Source of the DNA: Cavia porcellus
Taxonomy: Eukaryota > Chordata > Mammalia > Rodentia > Caviidae
Assembly: GCF_034190915.1 (NCBI RefSeq)
Contig: NW_026947486.1
Location: 16,146,001-16,210,000, forward strand
Reading direction: 5' to 3'
Length of the DNA stretch: 64,000 nucleotides
In this document: positions 23,033-33,035 of the stretch, piece after piece
Layout of the letters: each line of letters opens with the position of its first letter
How positions within the stretch are numbered: the first letter of the stretch is position 1
Position numbers and translations under genes: made by a program
Notes under the pieces: generated by a model
The model's database searches: none
Told to the model about the DNA's origin: nothing
Seen by the model: the letters and a program-made list of their open reading frames with translations, nothing else

Positions 23033-23375
23033 TGTCATGGTTTATGACTGTGTCCCTCAGGCCTCATGAGTTTGCATTGTGTATTTGTGATTGGTTCATT
23101 GTCTAGTGCTTGGAATTATGCTGTCAGTTCTACACCCACCTAGGGGTGGAGCCAGGATGTGATGTAATGGCAGGAAGAAGGTGTGTCTTGCTCTTTGCTG
23201 GTTTGAGCTTGCTGTCGGCAGCTGCCATGAACTGTGGTCCAGCCATGCCCGCCTGTCTTGGAGCCAACTGAGTGTGGACTGAAACCTCCAAAAACTGTAA
23301 GAAATAAACCTTTCCTTTCCCAACTTTGGGCTTCAGGTATTTTGTCTCAGTGACAAGTAAAAAGTAACTAAGACA
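23033..23375 (+). mobile_element. Solo LTR, ERVL-MaLR type, 5-bp TSD
   Basis: The 343-bp element begins TGTCATGGTTTATGACTGTG and ends AAGTAACTAAGACA, with a TG...CA boundary, a GAAATAAACC poly(A) signal near 23302 and TTTTGTCTCAGTGACAAG before the end, as in MaLR LTRs. It is flanked by perfect 5-bp copies of ATAGG (23028-23032 and 23376-23380), the TSD length expected for ERVL/MaLR. Its host sequence is the 3'UTR of old L1-A. Confidence 0.85.
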
Positions 23376-23380
23376 ATAGG

Positions 23381-24212
23381 AGATTAACAACAGTTACAAT
23401 ATTGCATATTGTTATCTTTAGAGTAGTTGCTCAGATTACATGTAATACACATGAAAAAATGATTGAACAATGAAAGCACAAGCTGTTCTTTTGATGAACT
23501 AGCAGAGATTAGTAGTATGATTATCTATCTTCATATATATAACACATATACATATATGTATATTCTTTTTCCTTTTTTGTTTTCTTCTTTCCCTCATCTC
23601 AGTTGTTCTTCCCTTTTGAGCAGTTTCTTCCCCTCCCACTTTCAAAAAATCTTTTGTAGTTTGAGTTTTATTTACTCTTTCAGTTTCCTTACACTAGGGA
23701 GACAATACATTGTTTACACATTAAATTTTGATTTATTTCAGTTATGAGTATGGTCTCAAGTAACATCCATTTACCTATAAAATCCAGAAGTTTATCCTTC
23801 TTTATAGCTCAGTAGAGTAGTATTACATTGTATAAAATTACCACTTCTTTTATACCCATTCAGTGGTTGATGGGCATTTGGGTTGTAACCAAGATTTAGG
23901 TATTACAAATTGTGCTACTATAAACATGGGTGTGTACATATTGTTGTGGTATGATGTTTTCAATTCTTCTGGCAAAATACCCAGAAGGGGAATAGCTGGG
24001 TTGAATGGGACTTGAAAACCAAGTTTTTTTTTTTTTGAGGAATCTCCACACTGATTTCCACAATGGTTCCATAAGTCTACACTTCCCCCAAAAGTGGAGA
24101 ATGGTTTTTTTCCTCTCACAGTCCCACAAGCACTTATTAGTTGATTTTTTGAAGATAGCTGTTCTTTCTGGCGTGAGGTAGAATCTCAGTGTTGTTTTAA
24201 TTTGCATTTCTT
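23381..24212 (-). mobile_element. Old L1-A: 3'UTR with polypurine tract and ORF2 C-terminus (second piece)
   Basis: On the minus strand the ORF2 C-terminal codons (24207-23850, ending near FVIPKSWLQPKCPSTTEWV) lead into a 3'UTR whose long purine tract is seen here as a CT-rich stretch (23560-23645). The piece ends in the 15-bp TSD TAATTTGCATTTCTT at 24198-24212 where the full-length L1 inserted. Confidence 0.85.
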
Positions 24213-25269
24213 TTTTTTTTTATTTAAGAGGAAAAAGAGAAAAACACAAAACAAAACAAAGCAGTGTAAGGTTACATATAATACAGAACTACAAAAAAAA
24301 GCATAACAGTAAGAAATCACCTGTTAATAGATTACATATTATCATCTTGGAAATAGTTGCTCAAATCACAGTATCAAAGAATACAAAGTAGACATTCAAA
24401 CAGAGAGACTACAAACAGCTGTGTTCAATGATCCAAAAACATTAATATAGTCAGCTATTCAACATCCCTATACACACTTGCTGTTATATCCGTTAGAGCT
24501 CTTTTTTCCCCTTCCTCTCTTTTTACAACAAAATTTACACATTTTAGATTTTATTACTCCTTAGTTCTTATTACTTTTTTGGGGGGGGAGAATAAAGTCA
24601 AATATGGCAGAACAAAGCTGTCAGTGAAAACCAAGGATAGACTTAGCACATGATGTAGAACAGAGTATACGGTTATTAACAATAGTTATCAACGTTGTCT
24701 CTTGTTTCCTTAAAAAGATTTGTCTATCTCATTAGATATTATAAAGTTGGACAAAACAGTAGAGAACAAGACCAATAAAACTTAGACATTGTAAACATTA
24801 CAGGACTTCCAAAGGAGACAATAGTCAAACCAGAATGGGCATCTTAGTGAATCTTACTGCCTTCAAAGTAGTTGCCTATACCCTCGGACCTGATACTATC
24901 CCACAGAATGGAACAGAGTCTAATCAGTCAAAACAAGATCGCGGGAGCATTACAGGACTTCAAAACAAGTTAATAGGAAATCGAAAAGAGTTACTATTAT
25001 ATATCCTAATTTTTAAAATTTTTCCCTTAATTAAAATAAACATAAGAAATAACTAAATAATTTTTTTAAAGAATAATAGTTACCATAGTGTCTGTCTTTT
25101 TCCTTGAGATATTTGGATAAAACTTCATATACTATAGCTTCAAATATTTCCATATCAAGAAGCCCGGAATAAAGCCTTTCTAATTAATAAGTGAAAATTT
25201 TATAAGGCTTCAAGGCCACATAATGGGGAATCATGATTGCCACATATTTTCATATATTTGAATCATTAC
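24213..25269 (-). other. 3'UTR of L1-1
   Basis: The 3'UTR contains diverged repeats of a block like GACAATTCTTTTTAAGGAAACAAGAGACAACGTT and a C-run (seen as G8 at about 24582-24590). Relative to the second full-length L1 it lacks about 105 bp (present there at about 32715-32825). The RNA end reads CTCTTAAATAAA followed by poly(A). Confidence 0.85.
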
Positions 25270-28200
25270 TTACATTAGGGAAACTATTCGGTATTCATAC
25301 ATGCGAGATTGATTTATTTCACTTATGAGTATGGTCTCAAGCTGCGCCCATTTATTGATAAATATCTCAATGTGATCCTTCTTTATAGCTGAATAATATT
25401 CCATTGTATAGAAATACCACAACTTTTTTATCCATTCCTCAGTTGATGGACACTTGGGTTGTTTCCAAGATCTGGCGATTACAAATTGTGCTGCTATAAA
25501 CATAGGTGCACATAAATCACTGTGGTATGATGCTTTCAGTTCTTCTGGGAATATGCCTAGAAGTGGAATAGCTGGAATAAATGGGATTTCCAATCCCAAC
25601 TTTTTGAGAAACCTCCAGACAGACCTCCACAAAGGCTGTACCAGTCTACACTCCCACCAACAGTGCAGGAGAGTTCCTTTTTCCCCACATCCTCTCCAGC
25701 ATTTGTTGTTGTTGGTTTTCTTGATCCTGGCCATTCTTTCAGGAGTGAGATGGAATCTCAGTGTGGTTTTAATTTGCATTTCTCTGATGACCAATGATGA
25801 TGAGCATGTTTTCATATATTTATTTGCCATTTGCATTTCTTCATCTGAGAATTGCGTATTCATCTCAGATGCCCATTTTTGGATTGGATCTTTGAATTTT
25901 GGAGGTCTGAGTTTTTTTAATTCTTTATATGTTTTAGACAAGAGTCCCTTGTCTGAGAGAGAGTTCACTAAAATCTTTTCCCAGTTTGTGGGTTTTCTTT
26001 TCACTATGCTGGAGATTTCTTTTGACATGCAGAAACTTTTTAATAAGATGTGGTCCCAGTTATTGATTCTGGGAAGTGTTTCCCGTGCGGTTTGAGTCCT
26101 GTTCATGAATTCTCTACCTACTCCTATGTCTCCAAGGTTTCTACCCACTTTGTCTTCCAATAGATTTAGTGTTTCTGTTTTAATATTCAGATCTTTGACC
26201 CATTTAGATTTTAATTTAGTACATGGTGATAGACATGGGTCTAGCTTTAGTTTTCGGCAAATGGAGAGCCAGTTTTTCCAGCACCATTTATTAAAGAGAC
26301 TATCGTTCTTCCAGTGAACCTGCTTGGCTCCTTTATCAAAGATAAGGTGGTTGAGTGTGTTTGTAGTTGTGGTTGTATCTTCTAATCTATTCCATTGATC
26401 TTCGCCTCTATTTTGATTCCAATACCATGTTGATTTTACTACTGTTGCTTTGTAGTATAATTTCAAGTCAGGGATTGTGATGCCTCCTGCTTTGCCTTTG
26501 CTGCTTAGAATTGCCTTTGCGATTCTAGGTCTCTTCTGGTTCCAGATGAAATTTAGGAGTGATTTCTCTAGATCTATAAGGTATGTTGATGGTATTTCTA
26601 TTGGGATTGCATTGAATCTGTATAAGAGTTTTGGGAGAATGGCCATCTTCACAATGTTTGTTCTTCCTATCCATGAGCAAGGGATGTCTTTCCATTTTCT
26701 GAGATCATCTTCAATTTCCTTTTTCAGTGTATTATAGTTTTCACTGTATAAGTCTTTCACTTCTTTCGTAAGAGTAATTCCTAAATATTTCATTTTTTTG
26801 CTTGCTAATGTGAATAGTCCAGTTTCTCTTATTTCCCTCTCTGTAATTTTGTTGTTCGTGTATAGGAATGCTATTGATTTCTGAGTATTGATTTTGTATC
26901 CAGCCACATTACTGAATTTATTTATTGTATCTAAGAGTATTTCAATGGAGTTTAGGGGGTCTTCTATGTAGAGTATCATGTCATCTGCAAACAATGATAA
27001 CTTAACTTCTTCTTTTCCTATCTTTACCCCTTTTATTTCTCTTTCTTGCCTAATTGCTCTGGCTAGTACTTCCAGTACTATATTAAATAGGAGTGGTGAT
27101 AAAGGACATCCTTGTCTTGTGCCTGATTTTAAAGTAAAGGCTTTCAATTTTTGGCCATTTAGAATGATGCTGGCTGTTGGTTTGTCATAAATGGCCTTTA
27201 TTATATTGAGGTAAAGACCATCTATTCCAATTTTCTGTAGAGTTTTTATCATGAATAAATGTTGGACCTTATCGAAGGCTTTTTCTGCATCTATAGAAAT
27301 GATCATGTGATTCTTATTTTTGGCTTTATTGATATGGTGGATTGCATTTATTGATTTGCGTATGTTGAACCATCCTTGCATTCCTGGGATGAATCCCACT
27401 TGGTCATGGTGTATAATCTTCTTGATGATTTGCTGGATCCTATTTGCCAATATTTTATTGAGGATTTTTGCATCTGTGTTCATTAGGGAGATCGGTCTAT
27501 AGTTCTCTTTTTTAGTTGGGTCTTTCTCAGGTTTTGGTACTAGAGTAATATTTGCTTCCAGGAACGACTTAGGAAGGATTGCTTCCCTTTCAATTTCATT
27601 GAACAGTTTGAAGAGTGTCGGCATTAGGTCTTCTTTGTATTTCTTGTAGAATTCTGCAGTGAATCCATCTGGGCCTGGGCTCTTCTTGGTGGGTAAGGAC
27701 TTAATTAAATTTTCAATTTCAGTAACAGAGATTGGGTTATTCAACAGTTTTACATCCTCTTGATCTAGCTTTGGCAATTCATATGCTTCTAAGAATCTGT
27801 CTATTTCTTCTGTGTTATCAAACTTTTGAGAGTAGAGGTTTTCGAAGTAGGTGTTGATGATCTTCTGTATTTCTATTGGGTCTGTAGTGATTTCTCCTTT
27901 TTCATTTCTTATTGCATGAATTTGAGCTTTTTCTTCCCTTTTTTTAATAAGGTTGGCTAGGGGCTTATCGATTTTATTTATTCTTTCAAAGAACCAACTC
28001 TTTGATTTGTTGATTCTTTGGATTGTTTTCTTAGTCTCTATTGCATTGATTTCTGCTCTGATTTTTATAATTTCCTCTCTTCTTTTGGCTTTGGGCTTGA
28101 CTTGCTCTTCTTTTTCTAGCTGTTTGAGGTGTAGCATCAAGTTATTTATTTGTATTCGTTCTGTTTTCCTGATGTGGGAACTCAGTGCAATAAATTTTCC

Positions 28201-29109
28201 TCTCAGGACGGCTTTCATTGCATCCCACAGGTTCCGGTAAGTTGTATCTGTATTTTCATTTTCTTTTAGGTATTGTTTGATTTCTTCTTTAATTTCCTCT
28301 GTGACCCACTGATTACTCAAGAGTGTGTTATTCAGTTTCCATGTGTTTGTGGGATTTTTGCAGTATCTTTTATCATTAATTTCTAATTTCAGAGCGCTAT
28401 GATCCGATAACATGCAGGGGATGATTTCAGCTCTTTTGCACTTGTTTAAATATGTTCTGTGAGCTAATATATGGTCTATTTTAGAAAATGATCCATGTAC
28501 TGCTGAGAAGAATGTGTATTCTGATGTTGTTGGGTGGAACATCCTGTATATGTCTATCAAACCCATTTGTTCACAGGTATGATTCAGTTCTGTTATTTCT
28601 TTGCTCATTTTCTGTCTGGTTGATCTGTCCCTTGGTGTCAATGGCGTATTAAGGTCTCCTGTTACAATTGTGTTCCTGATAATTTGAGTTTTCATTTCTG
28701 TTAATAATTGTTTTATATAACTTGGTGCTCTGGAGTTTGGTGCGTATATATTTAAGATAGTTATCTCTTCCTCTTGGAGTTTTCCCCTTACAAGTATGTA
28801 GTGACCTTCTTTGTCCTTTATGGTCATTGTTGGTTTAAAGTTCACGTTGTCTGCAAACAGAATGGCTACTCCTGCCTTTTTCTGGATTCCTGCTGCATGA
28901 AGAATTGTTTTCCATCCTTTGACTTTCAGTCTGTGAGTATCCTTCTGGGTTAGATGGGTTTCCTGTAAACAGCATATGGTTGGATTTTGTTTCTTGATCC
29001 ATTCTGCTAGTCTGTTTCTTTTGATTGGTGCATTGAGACCATTTACATTAATGGTTATTACTGTTAAATCCTGGTTAATTGTAGGAATGTTATCTCTCTG
29101 CTGTTGCAT
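25270..29109 (-). CDS. L1 ORF2p: endonuclease and reverse transcriptase, intact
   Basis: ORF2p nicks target DNA and reverse-transcribes the L1 RNA at the nick. The 1279 residues match the usual L1 length (human about 1275). The APE-type endonuclease (about residues 1-245) keeps N23, E50 (LQETH), D152 and N154 (GDLNT), D212 and S235-D236-H237. The reverse transcriptase (about 500-780) includes [26 protein letters not shown] and the catalytic FADD at 707-710. The C-terminal CCHC-like motif is C1137, C1141, H1149, C1154. Residues are offset by +7 from human L1, caused by a longer N-terminus ([12 protein letters not shown]). The start is the ATG 19 bp after the ORF1 stop in another frame, so translation probably uses unconventional reinitiation. 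No stop or frameshift is seen. Confidence 0.95.
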   Translation of the reverse strand: MQQQRDNIPTINQDLTVITINVNGLNAPIKRNRLAEWIKKQNPTICCLQETHLTQKDTHRLKVKGWKTILHAAGIQKKAGVAILFADNVNFKPTMTIKDKEGHYILVRGKLQEEEITILNIYAPNSRAPSYIKQLLTEMKTQIIRNTIVTGDLNTPLTPRDRSTRQKMSKEITELNHTCEQMGLIDIYRMFHPTTSEYTFFSAVHGSFSKIDHILAHRTYLNKCKRAEIIPCMLSDHSALKLEINDKRYCKNPTNTWKLNNTLLSNQWVTEEIKEEIKQYLKENENTDTTYRNLWDAMKAVLRGKFIALSSHIRKTERIQINNLMLHLKQLEKEEQVKPKAKRREEIIKIRAEINAIETKKTIQRINKSKSWFFERINKIDKPLANLIKKREEKAQIHAIRNEKGEITTDPIEIQKIINTYFENLYSQKFDNTEEIDRFLEAYELPKLDQEDVKLLNNPISVTEIENLIKSLPTKKSPGPDGFTAEFYKKYKEDLMPTLFKLFNEIEREAILPKSFLEANITLVPKPEKDPTKKENYRPISLMNTDAKILNKILANRIQQIIKKIIHHDQVGFIPGMQGWFNIRKSINAIHHINKAKNKNHMIISIDAEKAFDKVQHLFMIKTLQKIGIDGLYLNIIKAIYDKPTASIILNGQKLKAFTLKSGTRQGCPLSPLLFNIVLEVLARAIRQEREIKGVKIGKEEVKLSLFADDMILYIEDPLNSIEILLDTINKFSNVAGYKINTQKSIAFLYTNNKITEREIRETGLFTLASKKMKYLGITLTKEVKDLYSENYNTLKKEIEDDLRKWKDIPCSWIGRTNIVKMAILPKLLYRFNAIPIEIPSTYLIDLEKSLLNFIWNQKRPRIAKAILSSKGKAGGITIPDLKLYYKATVVKSTWYWNQNRGEDQWNRLEDTTTTTNTLNHLIFDKGAKQVHWKNDSLFNKWCWKNWLSICRKLKLDPCLSPCTKLKSKWVKDLNIKTETLNLLEDKVGRNLGDIGVGREFMNRTQTARETLPRINNWDHILLKSFCMSKEISSIVKRKPTNWEKILVNSLSDKGLLSKTYKELKKLRPPKFKDPIQKWASEMNTQFSDEEMQMANKYMKTCSSSLVIREMQIKTTLRFHLTPERMARIKKTNNNKCWRGCGEKGTLLHCWWECRLVQPLWRSVWRFLKKLGLEIPFIPAIPLLGIFPEELKASYHSDLCAPMFIAAQFVIARSWKQPKCPSTEEWIKKLWYFYTMEYYSAIKKDHIEIFINKWAQLETILISEINQSRMYEYRIVSLM

Positions 29110-29128
29110 CTTTATCTTTCTGTTCTGT

Positions 29129-30181
29129 TTAATTATTTGCTTTGCTTAGTGGTTTTTTCCTTTGTGTATCTAAACTGTCTTTCAATATTTTTTGCAGGGT
29201 CGGTTTGGTGTTCATGAAGTTCTTCAGCTGTTCTTTGTCATGGAAGTATCGTATTGCACCATCTATTTTGAATGATAGTTTTGCAGGATATATCAGTCTT
29301 GGTTGGAAATCATTTTGCTTTAGGATCTGGAATATTTCACTCCATGCTCTTCTTGACTTTATCGTTTGTGCTGAGAAGTCTGCTGTGATTCTGATAGGTT
29401 TTCCTTTATAAGTGATCTGTCTTTTCTCTCTGACAGCTTTTAGTAATGTATTCTTGTGTTGGATTTCTGGGATGGTGATTATTATATGTCTGGGTGTAGT
29501 TTTATTTTGGTTATGAGTGTTTGGAGTTCTATATGCTTCACTGATCTTGATGTCAGTTTCTGATCTCATGCTTGGGAAATTTTCAGCTATTACTTCTCTA
29601 AATATCCGCTTGACATCCTTTATGTTGTCTCCCTCTCTTTCATTAATCCCTATCATTCTTATGTTATTCTTCTTTGCATCGTCTTGCAGTTGTTGAATTG
29701 TTGTTTCCTGATTCCTTGTTATTTTCAAAAGATCTTTCCTTTCCTGTTCACTAGCTGCAATCATGTCTTCAAGGTCTGAAATTCTATCTTCACTTTCATT
29801 AAGGCGGTTTTTACAACTTTCAGTGGAGTTTTTTATTTCCTGTATATCTCTGTGCATCTGCATTATGTATTCTGTTTGTTTCTTATATTGCTCGTCTAGG
29901 GATTCTATCTTTTTGTTTAGTTCCTCCAATTTTTTATCTGTGTTTTCTTTAGATATATTTAGAATCTCTTTCATTTCTTTTATCATTTCTTCTTTTATCT
30001 GGGAGATTATTTCGAGTTTGAATTTCTTTAAAGCTTCCTGGAGTTGCTTGTCAACTTCAGTAGCTATTATGTCCGATATATGAGGTGGATGGGATATATT
30101 TTCTTCTATATACATTGCTCCTAGGGTTTCCTGAGATGGGCTGGAGGTTTGAGGTTGTAATTTGGTCTTTCGTTTTGTCAT
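29129..30181 (-). CDS. L1 ORF1p: RNA-binding chaperone, intact
   Basis: The 350-residue protein starts [21 protein letters not shown] basic/Ser-rich N-terminus is followed by a long heptad coiled coil (about 40-168) for trimerisation, an RRM (about 172-250) and a C-terminal domain (about 251-335) with the [15 protein letters not shown] and [11 protein letters not shown] motifs typical of rodent and human ORF1p. The protein binds L1 RNA in cis, forms RNPs and has chaperone activity. It is the first ORF after the monomeric 5'UTR and ends 19 bp before ORF2. The other full-length copy (36872-37924) is almost identical, with scattered substitutions. Confidence 0.95.
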   Translation of the reverse strand: MTKRKTKLQPQTSSPSQETLGAMYIEENISHPPHISDIIATEVDKQLQEALKKFKLEIISQIKEEMIKEMKEILNISKENTDKKLEELNKKIESLDEQYKKQTEYIMQMHRDIQEIKNSTESCKNRLNESEDRISDLEDMIAASEQERKDLLKITRNQETTIQQLQDDAKKNNIRMIGINEREGDNIKDVKRIFREVIAENFPSMRSETDIKISEAYRTPNTHNQNKTTPRHIIITIPEIQHKNTLLKAVREKRQITYKGKPIRITADFSAQTIKSRRAWSEIFQILKQNDFQPRLIYPAKLSFKIDGAIRYFHDKEQLKNFMNTKPTLQKILKDSLDTQRKKPLSKANN

Positions 30182-31469
30182 TTTGTATATTTCTGTGTTT
30201 CAAGTGTTATTTGAAAGCTTCCTCAGGATCTGTTGAAAATCCCCTTCTATGCTTGGAGCTACTGAGCCTCTGACACCGCACTACCCCAAGCCATTGGGCC
30301 TGCAGAACCAGTGTCCCTCCTCTGCCTGCTCAGAACTCCGCAGTTCCAGACAAGCTGGGCCTCAGGGACACTGTGCGCCCACCTGCCCCTTGGAAGATCC
30401 ACAGCTCTTCAATTGCAGCCGGGTTAGGGTGCTCTCCACAGGCCACAGTGCCTCAGGAGCCTGTGATCCCTCCCTGCTTGCAGAGATATCCACAGTCCTC
30501 TAGGCAAAGGAAGGGACTTCTGCAGGCACTCCAGATCCGCCCAGCTCCTCCTCTGCAGGCAGATGGCTAGGCGCGGCTGGGCTCGGGGGTTAGTGTAGGC
30601 CCGCCCATCCGTCAGGAGCTCAGCAGACTTCCAAGTGTAGCGGGGGGGGGGATGGGGAGGCAGCTGTAGTGGCCTCTAACCCACTGTTCCACTTCTCTGC
30701 ACCCAGAAGCCTGGGGGGTCCGGAACAGTCTGAGATTTGGGCAGACTGTGCTGGGCACTCACCACAGGCTGAGGTGCCTCAGGAAGCTGCGATGCCTCTC
30801 TGCTTGCAGAAGTATTCAGTCCTTCAGACAAAGGAACGGGCTTCTGCAGGGACTCCGGATCCGCCCAGCTCCTCCTCTGCAGGAGATGGCTAGGTGCGGC
30901 TGGGCTTGGGGGTTAGTGTAGGCCCGCCCATCCGTCAGGAGCTCAGCAGACTTTCAAGTGTAGCCGGGGGGGGGGGATGGGGAGGCAGCTGTAGTGGCCT
31001 CTAACCCACTGCTCCACTTCACTGCACCCAGAAGCCTGGGGGGTCCGGAACAGTCTGAGATTTGGGCAGACTGTGCTGGGCACTCACCACAGGCTGAGGT
31101 GCCTCAGGAAGCTGCGATGCCTCTCTGCTTGCAGAAGTATTCAGTCCTTCAGACAAAGGAAGGGGCTTCTGCAGGGACTCCGGATCCGCCCAGCTCCTCC
31201 TCTGCAGGAGATGGCTAGGTGCGGCTGGGCTCGGGGGTTAGTGTAGGCCCGCCCATCCGTCAGGAGCTCAGCAGACTTCCAAGTGTAGCCGGGGGGGGGG
31301 GGGGATGGGGAGGCAGCTGTAGTGGCCTCTAACCCACTGCTCCACTTCACTGCACCCAGAAGCCTGGGGGGTCCGGAACAGTCTGAGATTTGGGCAGACT
31401 GTGCTGGGCACTCACCACAGGCTGAGGTGCCTCAGGAAGCTGCGATGCCTCTCTGCTTGCAGAAGTATC
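30182..31469 (-). promoter_or_regulatory. Monomeric 5'UTR/promoter of L1-1 (three ~322-326-bp units plus proximal part)
   Basis: TTCAGTCCTTCAGACAAAGG recurs at 30814 and 31140 (326 bp apart), with a diverged copy near 30494. The units contain CCGCCCAGCTCCTCCTCTGC, CCCGCCCATCCGTCAGGAGC and a homopolymer G-run of 10, 10 and 13 (C-run in the RNA sense). The array stops at GCAGAAGTATC, next to the TSD. Tandem monomers act as internal promoters in mouse and rat L1; that role is inferred here. Confidence 0.85.
30494..31467 (-). repeat. Three tandem L1 promoter monomers
   Basis: The units run approximately 30494-30815, 30816-31141 and 31142-31467. The two outer (distal) units are nearly identical; the proximal one is more diverged. 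The G+C content is much higher than in the flanks. Confidence 0.85.
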
Positions 31470-31676
31470 TAATTTGCATTTCTTGAAGGACTAGTAATGC
31501 TGAAGATTTTTTTCATATACTTGTATTTGCCACTTGTATTTCTTCGTCTGAGAAGTGCATATTCATCTCAGATGACCATTTTCATGCTGTGTCTTTGAAT
31601 TTGGGGGGTTATATTTTTTCAATTTCTTATATGTTCTACACAAAAGTCTTGTCTGGGGGACAGTTGGATAAATTTT
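31470..31676 (-). mobile_element. Old L1-A: ORF2 C-terminal region (third piece, between the two young L1s)
   Basis: This is a 207-bp segment of old ORF2 (matching the region around [19 protein letters not shown] of L1-1), with 15-bp and 14-bp TSD copies at its two ends. It is the continuation of 23381-24212 and leads on to 38563. Confidence 0.85.
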
Positions 31677-31680
31677 TTTT

Positions 31681-31800
31681 AAGAGGGATAAAGGGATTTT
31701 ATTAGGCAGACATTTTAAAGTACACACTTAACCAAATTAGAGTGGGGACCCTCGAGAGAGAGGTCCATTGTCATCTGGGGTTGAGTATGTTTATGGAGTC
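31681..31800 (-). other. 3' transduced sequence (120 bp) of L1-2
   Basis: The segment lies between two A tracts (31801-31810 and 31677-31680, in element orientation) and inside the TSDs. In the RNA sense it ends CTAATAAAATCCC and then about 16 nt before the second poly(A), so a canonical AATAAA sits at the expected distance. L1-1 has poly(A) directly after the homologous end of its 3'UTR, so these 120 bp are not part of the L1. Confidence 0.9.
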
Positions 31801-33035
31801 TTTTTTTTTTAATTTAAGAAGAAAAAGAGAAAAACACAAAACAAACCAAAGCGGTGTAAGGGTACACGTAATACAGAACTACAAAAAAACAAAACAAAAC
31901 AAAAAAAACAAAACAAACAAACAAACAAAAAAACATAACAGTAAGAAATCACCTGTTAGTATATTACATATTATCATCTTGAAAATAGTTCCTCAAATCA
32001 CAGTATCAAAGAATACAAGGTGGACATTCAAACAGGTAGACTGCAAACAGCTGTGTTCAATGATCCAAAAACATTGATACAGTCAGCTATTTAACACCCC
32101 TAAACACACTTGCTGTTATATCCGTTAGAGCTCTTTTTCTTTTTTTTTTCCCCTCTCTTTTTTACAACAAAATTCATGCACTTTGGATTTCATTACTCCT
32201 TAGTGCTTATTACATTTTTTTTGGGGGGGGGAAAGAATACAGTCAAATATGGCAAAACAAAGCTGTCAGTCAATACCAAGGATAGACATAGCACATGATG
32301 TAGAACAGAGTACAAGTTTATCAACAATGGTTATCAACGTTGTCCCTTGTTTCCTTAAAAAGAATTGTCTATCTCATTAGATATTATAAAGTTGAACAAA
32401 ACAGTAGAGAACAAGACCAATAAAACTTAGGCATTGTAAACATTACAGGACTTCCAAAGAAGACAATAGTCAAACCAGAATGGGTATCTTAGTGAATCTT
32501 ATTGTCTTCAAAGTAGTTGCCTATGTCTTCAAACTTGATACTACCATATAGAATGGAACAGAGTCTAATCAGTCAAAACAAGATCGTGGGAGTACTACAG
32601 GACTTCAAAACAAGTTAATAGGAAATCAAAAAGAGTTACTATTTATATATCCTAATTTTTTGAATTTTTTCTTTAATTAAGACAAACATAAGAAATGACT
32701 AAATAATTTTTTAAAAACAATAAGGGGGAGATTGAGATAAAGCAGGACATAACAATATAACAATAGAGGTCACAGCATGACTGTTTCAACAACCTAGTAC
32801 TTCACCACCATATAACCTGACTTAATAGTAGTTACCATAGTGTCTTTTTCCTTGATATATTTGGATAAAACTTCATATACTCTAGCTTCAAATATTTTCA
32901 AATCAAGAAGCCCAGAATAAAGCCTTTCTAATTAATGAGTGAAAACTTTATAAGGATCCAAGGCCACCTAATGGGGAATCATGATTACCACATATTTTTA
33001 TATATTTGAATCATTACTTACATTAGGGAAACTAT

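Larger units (their letters stand above)
24213..31469 (-). mobile_element. Full-length, ORF-intact L1 (L1-1)
   Basis: This 7257-bp element has a tandem-monomer 5'UTR (31469-30182), an open ORF1, a 19-bp intergenic gap, an open ORF2 of 1279 residues, and a ~1.06-kb 3'UTR ending in AATAAA-type sequence plus poly(A) (T-run at 24211-24221). It is flanked by identical 15-bp TSDs TAATTTGCATTTCTT (24198-24212 and 31470-31484). The target is old L1-A, continuous after removal of the insert. The nick site TTTCTT/GA is a loose match to the L1 endonuclease consensus. Inference: a young copy that may still be retrotransposition-competent. Confidence 0.95.

Noticed and set aside
25454..26095. Long plus-strand ORF (213 codons) also seen at 33202-33840
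   Set aside because: It is antisense to the ORF2 C-terminus and is shared only because the two L1 copies are homologous. No domain features.
30249..31350. ORFs and G+C-rich, CpG-containing sequence resembling a gene promoter or first exons
   Set aside because: The block is the monomeric 5'UTR of L1-1; the repeated 74-codon ORFs are copies of one monomer.
30494..31467. Regular repeats considered as a CRISPR-like or satellite array
   Set aside because: Only three units in a eukaryotic L1 5'UTR, placed exactly at the element's 5' end. It is an L1 promoter array.
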